A DNA stretch of 64,000 bases from assembly GCA_964291305.2 (NCBI GenBank), contig OZ219783.1:2232001-2296000 (forward strand), in the 5' to 3' direction. The notes beneath the pieces were generated by a model, which made no database searches, was not told the DNA's origin, and was given only the letters and a program-made list of their open reading frames with translations. Below, in pieces: positions 42,527-51,027 of the stretch. How positions within the stretch are numbered: position 1 is the first letter of the stretch; every line of letters begins with the position of its first letter. The stretch is from VXNF01 sp964291305 (lineage in GTDB: Bacteria; Actinomycetota; Acidimicrobiia; Acidimicrobiales; CATQHL01). A program made the translations under genes and the position numbers.

Positions 42527-43444
42527 CTAGCGGCGGCGGAACTCGCGGCGGCGCATGCCGTGCGGGTCGATGACTTCCCGAATGAGGCGCACCTGTTCTG
42601 CGCTCGGTGCCGCGGTGATAGGTATCTCGCCGGCCGGCAGCAGCGGCTGGAAACCGGTGGCCTCTAGCACCTGCTGTAGCGTCACCCCCGGGTGCAGCGA
42701 TCGCAGCCGCATGTGCTTGCTGACCGGCTCGAAGTCCATCACGCACAGGTTCGTGACCACCAGGTCGGGGCCGCCGGTGAGCCCCAACCGCTCCCGCTCG
42801 TCGCCGCCACCCAGGTAGCCAGCGCAGGAAACAAAATCCACCTTCGCCACCAGCGAGCGGGGATTGTGGTTGGGGTTCCAGTAGTAGAGCAACTTGCCGA
42901 TCGAACCCATGTCACCCAATCCGGCAGTGCCCGGCAAGCGAACCTTGGGAGCGTGATAGTCCGAGCCGATGACAGAGTTGTTGGCATTGCCAAAGCGGTC
43001 CAACTGTGCTGCCCCCACACAGAACTTCTCCAACCAGCGACCGTTGAGCGCCAGATTCCAGAAGTCGCCGTACTGCTCCAGGTACATAAGGGCGTCGCGC
43101 CACAAGGGGGCCTCCAGGGTGGAGGCGGGGATGGGGCCGGGCCGCGGCTCTAATCCCACAGCACCGGCGAGCCATACCAGGTTGGGGGCGTGCGTCAGCT
43201 TGGCTAGCTGGAATGCAGCCACCGGCAGGAAGCTGGCCATACCGTTGCAAGCCTGGTCGCCATCGCTGAAACACGAGGCCAGCACGGCAATCATCAACTC
43301 ATCGACAGTCCAATCCTGGGCTGGCCAATCCTGGGCTGGCCAATCCTGGGCTGGCCAATCCTGGGCTGGCCAATCCTGGGCTGGTGGCGTAGTCGACGGC
43401 GGCGCGGCGGACGGCGATGCCGAGTGCGACTCGGGGGGTGCCAT
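42527..43444 (-). CDS. CoA-transferase family beta subunit, IpdB-like, with PAQDW repeats
   Basis: Protein of 305 residues. The last 260 match the IpdB/GctB fold: WTVDELMIAVLASCFS, VGAAQLDRFGNANNSVIGSD, VRLPGTAGLGDMGSIG and LVVTNLCVMDFEPVSKHMRL. The first 45 residues are Pro/Ser-rich and end in five tandem PAQDW units encoded by the 15-bp repeat at 43311-43385; the other beta subunit at 34619 has no such extension. The last unit merges into the conserved core at DWTVDEL. The ATG overlaps the alpha stop by one base. Confidence 0.85.
   Translation of the reverse strand: MAPPESHSASPSAAPPSTTPPAQDWPAQDWPAQDWPAQDWPAQDWTVDELMIAVLASCFSDGDQACNGMASFLPVAAFQLAKLTHAPNLVWLAGAVGLEPRPGPIPASTLEAPLWRDALMYLEQYGDFWNLALNGRWLEKFCVGAAQLDRFGNANNSVIGSDYHAPKVRLPGTAGLGDMGSIGKLLYYWNPNHNPRSLVAKVDFVSCAGYLGGGDERERLGLTGGPDLVVTNLCVMDFEPVSKHMRLRSLHPGVTLQQVLEATGFQPLLPAGEIPITAAPSAEQVRLIREVIDPHGMRRREFRRR
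43311..43385. repeat. Five 15-bp tandem repeats coding PAQDW
   Basis: The unit CAATCCTGGGCTGGC occurs five times in a row, with one base change in the last copy. Read on the minus strand it encodes Pro-Ala-Gln-Asp-Trp. Fifteen-base units keep the frame when copy number changes, so this is a candidate variable-number repeat at the N-terminus of the CoA-transferase beta subunit. Confidence 0.95.
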
Positions 43445-44331
43445 CAGTCAACCTCCCAGCGGGCCAGCGCCGCTAGCCGCTGCTGACCCCCGATGGCGGC
43501 CAGGTACTCATCGTGGTTTGAGGGACCGTAGATGTAGCTCTCCAGAAACTGCGCCGTGTCCTCCTCCGAGCCGGCAGCAGCTCCCCAGGCCAAATGCAAG
43601 CTGGCGTCGTAGCCGTAGCACGGGTTGAACGAAGTGGGATGCGCTCCCCAAGCCACCTCCACCACAGCGTCCACCATGAACCCCGGCAGAATCGTGCGAT
43701 CAGGGTTGGCGCGCAGCTCCTCGCTGTCGACGATCTGCTCAGTGGTGACGACCACCCGGCGGGCTGCGGCAGGCATGATCCCGACATCTGGCCACAGCGC
43801 CGTCGGCTCGTACTGCACGTTGCCGTAACGGTCGGCTCGGTGACAGTGGATTAGTGCCACGTCGGGCACCAACGCCCGGCAGGCAACCACCGCAGGCCCC
43901 CCGAAGGGATCGGGAATCAGCTGGAGGTTCTCGTTGATTTCGATGAGGTCGGTGCCGATGAGACCTCGGGTGGGCAAGAAGGGCAAGTTGCGAGCGCCGG
44001 CACCGAGGCGGGCCAGCAGCGATGTCTCTGAGAGTTCCTCCATGCGGATCTGGCTGGCCTCTACGGCCCGCCGGTAGTGCTGCGCCAGCCCAAACTGCTC
44101 CATCGACACGGCGCAGCCAATGAAGCGGTTCATGCAGCCCGCCGCGGCTAGCCAGTCCACCGCAATGCCCCCCACTAAGCAGACCAACGCCAGGTCGCGG
44201 CGCCGCTGGCGGATCAGCTCACGCACCAGAGCCATAGGGGCAGCCTGCGTGGCCATGTTCTGCAGCGCCACAACGTCGCCGTCGCTAACCAGCCTGGCGG
44301 CTTCGGCAAGGCTGGTCTGCTTCAGTTGCAC
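43444..44331 (-). CDS. CoA-transferase family alpha subunit, IpdA-like (second copy)
   Basis: Protein of 295 residues, clearly related to the alpha subunit at 35440: VSDGDVVALQNMATQAAPMA, LVRELIRQRRRDLALVCLVG, MEELSETSLLARLGAGARNL and VTTEQIVDSEELRANPDRTI. It starts with GTG at 44331, 16 nt after the SDR stop. With the beta subunit it would act on a CoA ester by transfer or hydrolytic ring opening. The two pairs probably act at different steps of the same or related pathways. Confidence 0.85.
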   Translation of the reverse strand: MQLKQTSLAEAARLVSDGDVVALQNMATQAAPMALVRELIRQRRRDLALVCLVGGIAVDWLAAAGCMNRFIGCAVSMEQFGLAQHYRRAVEASQIRMEELSETSLLARLGAGARNLPFLPTRGLIGTDLIEINENLQLIPDPFGGPAVVACRALVPDVALIHCHRADRYGNVQYEPTALWPDVGIMPAAARRVVVTTEQIVDSEELRANPDRTILPGFMVDAVVEVAWGAHPTSFNPCYGYDASLHLAWGAAAGSEEDTAQFLESYIYGPSNHDEYLAAIGGQQRLAALARWEVD

Positions 44332-44347
44332 CGCTGGGCTCCGCTGC

Positions 44348-45166
44348 TCACACCAACTCGATGAACTCGCGGCCGCCGTGCAGCTCTATGACCTGTCCGC
44401 AGCAATAGTCGCTAGCGGGCGAGGCCAGCCAAAGGCACGCCTCGGCCACGTCTGAGGGCCGGCCTGGGCGCCCAATGGGGATCTGAGCTTCGATCTGTTC
44501 GATAATCTCCGCCGGCATGCCGAGACCGGTAGCCGGGTTGCTGGCGCTGGTCATGCGGGTGCCGGCGATGTAGCCCGGAGCCACGGCGTTGACACACACC
44601 CCGGCTCGGGCCCACTCGCGCGAGACCGACTTGGTTAGCCCGATGACACCAGCCTTGGCAGCGGAGTAGTTGGCATTGGCCGCCAGGCCGTAGATGCCAC
44701 CAGTGGAAGCCACGTTCACGATCTTCTTGCAGCCCTCGGCCGTAATGCGGGCCTGCTCGGTTCGGCGCAGCCACGGCGCTGAAGCCCGAATCATGTTGAA
44801 CGTGCCCCGCAGCACCACATCCACTACCGCGTTCCAGGTTTCGTCGCTCATCCGGTGGACCATGGAGTCTCGGGTTAGGCCAGCGTTGTTCACCAGAATG
44901 TCCAGATCGCCAAACCGCTCGGCGGCGATGGCCACAATCTGGGGCGCCTCGTTTACCACCGATCCCGGCGCCTGGGCAGCCTGCCCACCGTCAGCTGCGA
45001 TACTCGCTACAACCTCAGCCGCGGCGGCCGAATCACTGTCGTTGACCGCCACTGCGGCCCCGGCGACGGCAAAGCGGCGAGCGATGGCCGCGCCGATGCC
45101 TCGACCAGCTCCAGTCACCAGCGCCACACGCCCAGTGAGCACACCGTTCGCCGCGGTGGACATCAC
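44348..45166 (-). CDS. Short-chain dehydrogenase/reductase, FabG-like
   Basis: SDR of 272 residues: VTGAGRGIGAAIARRFAVAG, VNDSDSAAAAEVVASI, LVNNAGLTRDSMVHRMSDET, the active-site Ser in NVASTGGIYG, and YSAAKAGVIGLTKSVSREW. The FabG-like NNAGLTRD motif suggests a 3-oxo/3-hydroxyacyl substrate. AGGAGG lies 8 nt before the GTG at 45166; ATG one codon later is possible. It is 12 nt after the acyl-CoA dehydrogenase stop. Confidence 0.85.
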   Translation of the reverse strand: MMSTAANGVLTGRVALVTGAGRGIGAAIARRFAVAGAAVAVNDSDSAAAAEVVASIAADGGQAAQAPGSVVNEAPQIVAIAAERFGDLDILVNNAGLTRDSMVHRMSDETWNAVVDVVLRGTFNMIRASAPWLRRTEQARITAEGCKKIVNVASTGGIYGLAANANYSAAKAGVIGLTKSVSREWARAGVCVNAVAPGYIAGTRMTSASNPATGLGMPAEIIEQIEAQIPIGRPGRPSDVAEACLWLASPASDYCCGQVIELHGGREFIELV

Positions 45167-45178
45167 CCGACGAGCCTC

Positions 45179-46339
45179 CTAGAACGAGCGGGGCAGGCCG
45201 AGAGACTCGGCAATGCTGTTGCGGGCCATCTCGTTGCTGATGGGCCCAATGCGGTACAAGCGAGCGTCGCGCCAGTAGCGCTGCATGTTGGTCTCAGCCG
45301 CGTAGCCTATGCCGCCCAGCAGCTGGATTCCCAGATCGGCGGCCTGTCCGGCGTACTCCGAGGCCATCACTTTGGCCATGTTGGCCTCCTTGGAACAGTC
45401 GCGACCTTGGTCGGAGAGCCAGGCGGCGTAGTAGGTGAGCAGTTCTGCCTGCTGGCGCCACATGGCAATGTCGGCGACGTAATGCTGCAAGGCCTGGAAC
45501 TCGCCCAGCTTGCGGCCAAAGGCCTCTCGCTCTCCAAGGTGCTCTAGGGCGTCCTCTAAGACACCGTCCAAAATGCCAGTACACAGGGCGGCCACCATGA
45601 TGCGCTCGTTGTTCAAGGTGGAAAGCATGCGGTAGAAACCCATGTCGGGCTCGCCCACCACGTAGCGCTCGGGCACAAACACGTCGTCTAGGAACACCTC
45701 GCAGGAGCCCACGGCGCGCATACCCACCTTGGGGATCTGGCGGGTCTCCAAACCCTCGCTGGGATTGGGCACCAGGAACAGCGTCACGCCCTTCGCGGCC
45801 TTGGTGGGGCTGTCGGAGCTACGGGCCATGAGGAACAGGTAATCCGAGACGTGCGCCGCGGTAGACCAGATCTTCTGGCCCGAGATTCGCCAGCCGCCGG
45901 GCACCTGCTTGGCCCGAGTTCGCATGGCTCCCATCAAGTCGGTGCCGCCGGACGGTTCAGTAACCGAGATCGCCACGCGGATGTCACCTGCGGCCAGACT
46001 GGGGATTAGCTCCTTACGCACCTCCTGGCTAGCGAAGGCATTGATGGACTTGGCGCAGAAGGAGGAGATGCCGAAGATCCAGGTGAGTCCGGCGAGGGAA
46101 CGGGCCAGCTCGCGGGTCAGGATCATCTGGGTGAGAACGTCACCCCCGGCGCCACCCAACTCTTCGGGCAAGCCAATGGCGTGGAAGCCAGCGGCCGACA
46201 TCTTGTCCCACAGCTCGAAGGGATACTCAAACTCCTGCATCTCCAGGTCGCGGGCAGTGTTCTTGGGGCACTCCCGCTCCACCCAGTCGCGCACCGTTTT
46301 GGCGAAGAGTTCCTGTTCGTCGCTCAACGAAAAGTCCAT
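45179..46339 (-). CDS. Acyl-CoA dehydrogenase
   Basis: FAD enzyme of 386 residues. The MDFSLSDEQELFAKTVRDWV opening, GLPEELGGAGGDVL, VAISVTEPSGGTDLMGAMRT, GQKIWSTAAHVSDYLFLMAR and AFGRKLGEFQALQHYVADIA are typical. Near the C-terminus the usual IYEGTSE is replaced by RIGPISNEMARN, so the catalytic Glu of medium-chain enzymes is not at that place; this variant is common in actinobacterial members. It introduces a double bond into a CoA ester, upstream of the SDR and CoA-transferase steps. Confidence 0.9.
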   Translation of the reverse strand: MDFSLSDEQELFAKTVRDWVERECPKNTARDLEMQEFEYPFELWDKMSAAGFHAIGLPEELGGAGGDVLTQMILTRELARSLAGLTWIFGISSFCAKSINAFASQEVRKELIPSLAAGDIRVAISVTEPSGGTDLMGAMRTRAKQVPGGWRISGQKIWSTAAHVSDYLFLMARSSDSPTKAAKGVTLFLVPNPSEGLETRQIPKVGMRAVGSCEVFLDDVFVPERYVVGEPDMGFYRMLSTLNNERIMVAALCTGILDGVLEDALEHLGEREAFGRKLGEFQALQHYVADIAMWRQQAELLTYYAAWLSDQGRDCSKEANMAKVMASEYAGQAADLGIQLLGGIGYAAETNMQRYWRDARLYRIGPISNEMARNSIAESLGLPRSF

Positions 46340-46388
46340 CTTTTGTCCGTTCTCCGATGTCGCCGGTGTCTCTGCGATTAGTCGCCGG

Positions 46389-47780
46389 TCAGTAGCGCCA
46401 GCCGTCGCCGAAGAAGGCGATGCGCTGGCCCAGATAGTCCTCCACGCAGGTAAGTGCAGCCCGGGCAGCCCGGTCGGTGCCGATACCGCGGCTGCGGAAC
46501 GTCTCGGAGGCAAAGTAGAGACCGTCGATGTTGGGGGCACGCCAATGCGGCCGGAACTTGCCCACCAGCATCGGCTTCTGTACTACCCCGAAGGGCGGGT
46601 CGAAGACCAGGCCGCGGCGGTGCCAGACGTGGTTCCTCAGGCCCGGATACATCTCCAGTAGCCCGGCCTCGAAGCGGTCGTACATCTGGCTCACATAGCG
46701 GCGGTCACGGCCAAGAGATCCGGGAATCACGCCACCGGTGCAGTAAAGGTGCACCCCCGGAGGGCTGGAGTCGGGGTCCATGGCAGTCTGGTCGTACATA
46801 AACCCGGGGGTGGGACTGTGGGGAGTGGCCCGCCAAGTGGACAGCTCACGAGGGTCGAACATGGTGACCGGCTCCTCGGTTGCTAGGTACAAGCCCAGCC
46901 AGGCCACCCGGTAGGCGTCTTGAGCCAAATAGCGCACCTGATTCACGTACCAGTCCGGCAACTCCCATTCGGGAACCACCCGCAACACGCTCCAGACCGG
47001 CAGGGTGGAGATGACGCAGTCGGTCTCCAGCACCTCCCCCGGCTCGGCATCGTTGGGCACGACAGCGCCGTGACGCCCGAGCGTCACACCCACCACCGCC
47101 CCGTTTTCAATGAGCACCTGATCGGCGGCGCAGTTAAGCCGCACCTCACCGCCGTGGCGCTTCACCGCACCGGCTAAGTCGCGCCACATGCCATCCCAGC
47201 CTTGGCCAGGCCAGCACGAGTAAGCGGCCATGCGCCGCTCGCTGTAGTGCAGCTTGCGCACCCACAAGTTGTCGCTAGCGGAATGATCCCACCAGTCGTC
47301 GGTAAGACACTCCAGCACGGACAGAAACTCAAACAGGTCCACCACGCTCTGGTCGGTAGTGTGCTGGTAGATCCAGGCTCTTAGCGGCTGGTCGTCCCAG
47401 GCTTCTAACTCCTCCCAAGAGGTCTCGGTGAGAGCTTTGATGACTTTTTTCAGTTCGGTTTTGTTGCCGCGGTAACGATCTCGGATAGAGCCCCAGCGTC
47501 GGGCCTCATTATCCCAGACGGGCATGTCGTGGGACACTTCGCCGTGGACGAGTTCCTCGCCTACGTACTCAAAGATCTTGGTTATCCCCGAGCCAGGGTC
47601 CTCTATGAGGTGACCGCCCAGGTTGACTTTGAAACCCTCGTCGTCTACCGCCAAGGCGCGGCCACCTAAGTGAGGCGAGCGTTCTAGCACGCACACACTG
47701 TGGCCCTGGCGAGCCAACAGAGCGCCAGCGGAAAGCCCCGCAGCGCCTGCGCCGATCACTACCACGTCGTAGCTGGACAT
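46389..47780 (-). CDS. Phytoene dehydrogenase-like FAD oxidoreductase
   Basis: Protein of 463 residues with an N-terminal Rossmann motif (VVVIGAGAAGLSAGALLARQ), the second part LERSPHLGGRALAV, LGGHLIEDPG and a C-terminal FAD contact (GLYFASETFRSRGIGTDRAA). It resembles carotenoid desaturase-like (CrtI/COG1233) enzymes. It leads the long minus-strand operon 47780-39361 and probably desaturates or oxidises an isoprenoid-like or alicyclic substrate; that is an inference from the fold. Operator B (47854-47869) lies about 75 nt upstream. Confidence 0.82.
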   Translation of the reverse strand: MSSYDVVVIGAGAAGLSAGALLARQGHSVCVLERSPHLGGRALAVDDEGFKVNLGGHLIEDPGSGITKIFEYVGEELVHGEVSHDMPVWDNEARRWGSIRDRYRGNKTELKKVIKALTETSWEELEAWDDQPLRAWIYQHTTDQSVVDLFEFLSVLECLTDDWWDHSASDNLWVRKLHYSERRMAAYSCWPGQGWDGMWRDLAGAVKRHGGEVRLNCAADQVLIENGAVVGVTLGRHGAVVPNDAEPGEVLETDCVISTLPVWSVLRVVPEWELPDWYVNQVRYLAQDAYRVAWLGLYLATEEPVTMFDPRELSTWRATPHSPTPGFMYDQTAMDPDSSPPGVHLYCTGGVIPGSLGRDRRYVSQMYDRFEAGLLEMYPGLRNHVWHRRGLVFDPPFGVVQKPMLVGKFRPHWRAPNIDGLYFASETFRSRGIGTDRAARAALTCVEDYLGQRIAFFGDGWRY

Positions 47781-47853
47781 CTGGGCTCCTTGCGCCGCGG
47801 CACCACCCGGGAACCAGTGACTTCCGGCGAACTACCTGTAATTGGCGAGCTTA

Positions 47854-47869
47854 TCAAACGGTCGTTTGA
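47854..47869. promoter_or_regulatory. Putative operator B, perfect inverted repeat
   Basis: TCAAACGGTCGTTTGA is a perfect 7-2-7 inverted repeat upstream of the operon that starts at 47780. It shares 12 of 16 positions with the site at 36351-36366, including the flanking A. The pattern and spacing suit a TetR-family repressor, which would be encoded outside the window. Confidence 0.6.
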
Positions 47870-47907
47870 CACACAAAGTTGGAAAGCCCGACTGGCCACC
47901 CTCGGGC

Positions 47908-48894
47908 CTAAGGGGCGCAGCGCAGCACCGTCTGCAGCGAGCCCTCGGCGTCACCCGGCGCAGCGCCGGTGGGCAGCAGGATGGGTGTGTCAATACCCGC
48001 GGCGCGGTACTCGCCGATGCGGCGCCGCACGGCATCCTCGCCGACCGCGCACGTAGCGTCCACCACCGCATCGTCCACGCAGTCCAGAGCTTTGCGCCGG
48101 TCACCGCCAACCCAGGCCTCAGCCGCCTCGGCCAGGCGCGGGAAACAGCCAGCGAAACAGCGTTGATGGGTCGGCACCATGGCGTAAGCCAGCACCGCTC
48201 TACGCATCCGCTCCCGCGCCTCGTCGTGGCGCTCGCCGGCATAACCCCAAAAAGAACACACCAACTCCACCGAGGCCGGGTCGCGGCCGGCCACTCGGGC
48301 CGAATCTTCCACAACCGCACGCTTGGCCGCTACCTCGCCGGGGGGACACCACGCCAAGAAAGCGCCGTCTGCCACCTCGCCAGCCAGCGCCAGCATCCGA
48401 TCCCCCATTGCACCCAGCCACACCGGCACAGGCTGCGGCGGCAGCTGAAGTCGGAAACCATCGCAGCGCAACTCTTCGCCCTTGTAGTTGACCTTGTCAC
48501 CGGCCATTACCTGTCCGAAGAGGTCCAGATACTCCCGAGTGGTGGTATAGGGCTTGCGGAACTCCAGCCCGTGCCAGCGGCCCACGATGATTGGGCTAGA
48601 GGCCCCAAATCCGGCCACTAGGCGTCCCGGCACGGCCGAGGCCAGCGTGGCGAACCCCATAGCCGCCAGCGGAGCCGGACGGGTGTAGGTAGCCAGAATG
48701 CCAGAGCCCAAGCGGATCCGACTGGTACGGGCCGCCGCCATACCCAGCAGCGAGAACACCTCAGCTCCGGCCACTTCGCCGCAGAGGGCCGTGTGGTAGC
48801 CAGCCCCCTCGGCGGCCTCAAACAGCGTAAGAAGTTGCCCGGCGCTGAGACCATCCTCAACCGGCATGGTCATGCCATAAGTTGCAACTGCCAT
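47908..48894 (-). CDS. F420-type LLM class oxidoreductase
   Basis: Protein of 328 residues. VATYGMTMPVEDGLSAGQLL, IRLGSGILATYTRPAPLAAM, RLVAGFGASSPIIVGRWHGL, TREYLDLFGQVMAGDKVNYK and PVPVWLGAMGDRMLALAGEV are those of the F420-dependent LLM family. It is the third such enzyme in the island and belongs to a separate operon with the VOC and thiolase genes (50620-47908). Substrate unknown. Confidence 0.85.
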   Translation of the reverse strand: MAVATYGMTMPVEDGLSAGQLLTLFEAAEGAGYHTALCGEVAGAEVFSLLGMAAARTSRIRLGSGILATYTRPAPLAAMGFATLASAVPGRLVAGFGASSPIIVGRWHGLEFRKPYTTTREYLDLFGQVMAGDKVNYKGEELRCDGFRLQLPPQPVPVWLGAMGDRMLALAGEVADGAFLAWCPPGEVAAKRAVVEDSARVAGRDPASVELVCSFWGYAGERHDEARERMRRAVLAYAMVPTHQRCFAGCFPRLAEAAEAWVGGDRRKALDCVDDAVVDATCAVGEDAVRRRIGEYRAAGIDTPILLPTGAAPGDAEGSLQTVLRCAP

Positions 48895-48917
48895 GGCGCT
48901 GGGCGTAGCCGGGCGAG

Positions 48918-49451
48918 CTAGCCGGCGTAGCGGTGGTGCAACTCTGCCGCCAGCTCGACGTTCTCACTGTTGTCGGGATGTGGTAGCCATTCCTCACCGA
49001 CGGCCAAGTAGCGGGTCGCCAGTTCGATGAGAGGGCCGTGAGCCACCGACGGCGGCAGGAAGTTCCAGCGCAGCCAGGGCTGGGTGTTGGGATGGCTGGC
49101 CTCTTCCAGCACCAGAGGCAGGCCGGCCTGACGTACTCGCTGGATCATGCCGTCAAAGTCGTCAGAGCAGAAAGCCAGATGGTGCACGTACTCGCCGCGC
49201 CGCTCCAGCACCTTGTCGGGCCAATGTCCCGGCTCGGCCGGTGACCACAGCTGAATCGAGACACCACGAGGGTCGGGGTTCTGGAAGGTAAGCCAGCGCA
49301 TAGGCGTGCCGTCAGCCTCGTCTAGGCCCTCACCTCGGGTAATCTGCATAGTGTGCTCCGGCGAAAGCACCTCCAGGATGCGCCGCCAGTCGGCCTCGGC
49401 CTGATCCAGGTCCTTAACCAACAACGAGACGTGATCCAGATGGATGCCCAT
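48918..49451 (-). CDS. VOC (glyoxalase/dioxygenase-like) protein
   Basis: Protein of 177 residues with two beta-alpha-beta-beta-beta units: HLDHVSLLVKDLDQAEADWR and, in the second half, YVHHLAFCSDDFDGMIQRVR. The His residues of HLDHVS and YVHHLAF are the usual metal ligands. Members act as epimerases, isomerases or lyases on CoA esters, for example methylmalonyl-CoA epimerase; whether this is one cannot be said. It sits between the thiolase and the LLM gene. Confidence 0.82.
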   Translation of the reverse strand: MGIHLDHVSLLVKDLDQAEADWRRILEVLSPEHTMQITRGEGLDEADGTPMRWLTFQNPDPRGVSIQLWSPAEPGHWPDKVLERRGEYVHHLAFCSDDFDGMIQRVRQAGLPLVLEEASHPNTQPWLRWNFLPPSVAHGPLIELATRYLAVGEEWLPHPDNSENVELAAELHHRYAG

Positions 49452-49471
49452 ATTTCTCCTTTAGACAAGTA

Positions 49472-50620
49472 CTAGACCGCTTCGAGGATGGTGGCGTTGG
49501 CAAGGCCGCCACCCTCGCACATGGTCTGCAGCCCCAGCCGGGCTCCGCTACGGTGCATCTCATGCACCAGGGTGGTCATGATGCGTGCTCCGCTGGCTCC
49601 CAACGGGTGACCCAGGGCGATAGCGCCGCCATTTACGTTCACCTGCTCAGGGTCGGCCCCCACTTCGGCCTGCCAGGCCAGAACCACCGAGGCAAAAGCC
49701 TCGTTACATTCGAACAGGTCGATGTCACCGACACCCAAGCCGGCCCGCTTTAGAGCCATCTGAGTGGCGGGGATTGGCCCAGAGAGAATCAGCACCGGGT
49801 CGCTGCCGGTTACGGCCATGGTGTGAACCCTGGCCAGCGGTGTCAGGCCATAGCGCTCCAGCGCGGCGGCCGAGGCCACCAGCAGAGCGGCCGCCCCGTC
49901 GGTGATCTGACTAGACATAGCCGCAGTTAGCGGGCCGAACTCGCTGAATGGCTGCAGTGCGGCCATCTTCTCCATGGAAGTGTTCGGGCGGATGCCCTCG
50001 TCGCGGATGCAGTCCCCTAACGGCAGCACCTCGGCCTCGAAGCGTCCCTGCTCCCAAGCCCGGTGGGCGTTGGTGTGGCTGCGGAAGGCGAGTTCGTTCA
50101 TTTCGGTAGCGGTAATGCCCCAGCGCTCGGCGATGAGGTTGCCGCCCCGGAACTGGTGAATCAGCTCGTCACCGAAGCGCTCCGCCCAGCCAGGGGAGTC
50201 GAACGGGTAGCCCATCTCTAGTTGAGGGCCCACATCGCCCTGACTGTTCAGCTTTACCAGGCTCATAACTTCGGTACCGCCGGCTATTACTAGGTCCATA
50301 GTCCCGGACATCACAGCCTGGGCGGCGAAGTGCACCGCCTGCTGGGAAGAGCCACACTGGCGATCGATGGTGACCGCCGGCGTGGTCTCGGGGAAGCCGG
50401 CCACCAGCGCGCAGTTGCGGCCCAGGTTGAATGCTTGCGCCCCGATCTGGCCCACGCACCCCCAAACGATGTCATCTACCTCGCTCGGGTCGATGGGGGT
50501 GCGTTCGGCCAGCCCGCGCATCACGTGCGCCCCCAAGTCCACCGGGTGCACGCCGCTGAGTCCCCCACCGAAGCGACCCATAGGTGTCCGCACTCCATCG
50601 ATGATGTACGCCTCGGACAT
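49472..50620 (-). CDS. Thiolase (acetyl-CoA acetyltransferase family)
   Basis: Protein of 382 residues. The active-site Cys is in TIDRQCGSSQQAVHFAAQAV, the His in NGGAIALGHPLGASGARI, and the second Cys in MCEGGGLANATIL (CIGGGMG in most members, here changed at two places). SEAYIIDGVRTPMGRFGG opens the protein. It cleaves a 3-oxoacyl-CoA, the last step of a beta-oxidation cycle. ATG 50620 is preceded by GAGAGG. It leads the operon thiolase-VOC-LLM. Confidence 0.9.
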   Translation of the reverse strand: MSEAYIIDGVRTPMGRFGGGLSGVHPVDLGAHVMRGLAERTPIDPSEVDDIVWGCVGQIGAQAFNLGRNCALVAGFPETTPAVTIDRQCGSSQQAVHFAAQAVMSGTMDLVIAGGTEVMSLVKLNSQGDVGPQLEMGYPFDSPGWAERFGDELIHQFRGGNLIAERWGITATEMNELAFRSHTNAHRAWEQGRFEAEVLPLGDCIRDEGIRPNTSMEKMAALQPFSEFGPLTAAMSSQITDGAAALLVASAAALERYGLTPLARVHTMAVTGSDPVLILSGPIPATQMALKRAGLGVGDIDLFECNEAFASVVLAWQAEVGADPEQVNVNGGAIALGHPLGASGARIMTTLVHEMHRSGARLGLQTMCEGGGLANATILEAV

Positions 50621-51027
50621 GCTCACCTCTCCCGTGCTGTTGTGTTTGCCCCGTCTGGCCCCGCAGATCACGTTACCGCTGGCTTCAACCAACCGACAGG
50701 TAGGACAAACTAGGGGGGGGTATATACCTGAGCCACAATCTGGGTTAGGGGTTGGTGTCTTCGTGTTGGAGGTAGCACCAGCGCCAAATCCCTAACGCGG
50801 CTAGCTCGCTCGCTGGTCGGTGTTGGATCACATCGAGCCGGCTAGGAGCATCGTGTGGTCAGGCTTTCGATGTTGGGGGGCAAACGGGCAGGCGTAAACA
50901 AGCGGGTTGGAGAGCTTTTGGGCGGTGCTGAAACTCGGTTACTACGGACCTGCCATCGATTTGATGGGGTGACTCTGACTAGGAGCCGCTATCTGGTGGT
51001 GTGGGTCGACTGGGGTAGTGTGTTGTT
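50621..51027. other. Intergenic region upstream of thiolase and MNT-HEPN copy 1
   Basis: A 407-bp stretch without a coding frame of note. It holds the thiolase promoter on the minus strand and the promoter of MNT-HEPN copy 1 on the plus strand; GGGGTAGTGT just before copy 1 also precedes copy 3. It contains a long hairpin (50744-50796) and a run of eight G at 50713-50720. Nothing else was recognised. Confidence 0.5.
50744..50796. repeat. Imperfect 10-bp inverted repeat with inner hairpin
   Basis: GTTAGGGGTT pairs with AATCCCTAAC (one G-U pair), and the 33-nt loop contains GGTG and CACC, which can pair again. No poly-U follows on either strand, so it is unlikely to be a terminator. It could be part of an RNA leader or a relic; role unknown. 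Confidence 0.4.

Noticed and set aside
43311..43385. Possible CRISPR array
   Set aside because: Units are 15 bp, contiguous and without spacers, and they code in frame; it is a coding tandem repeat.
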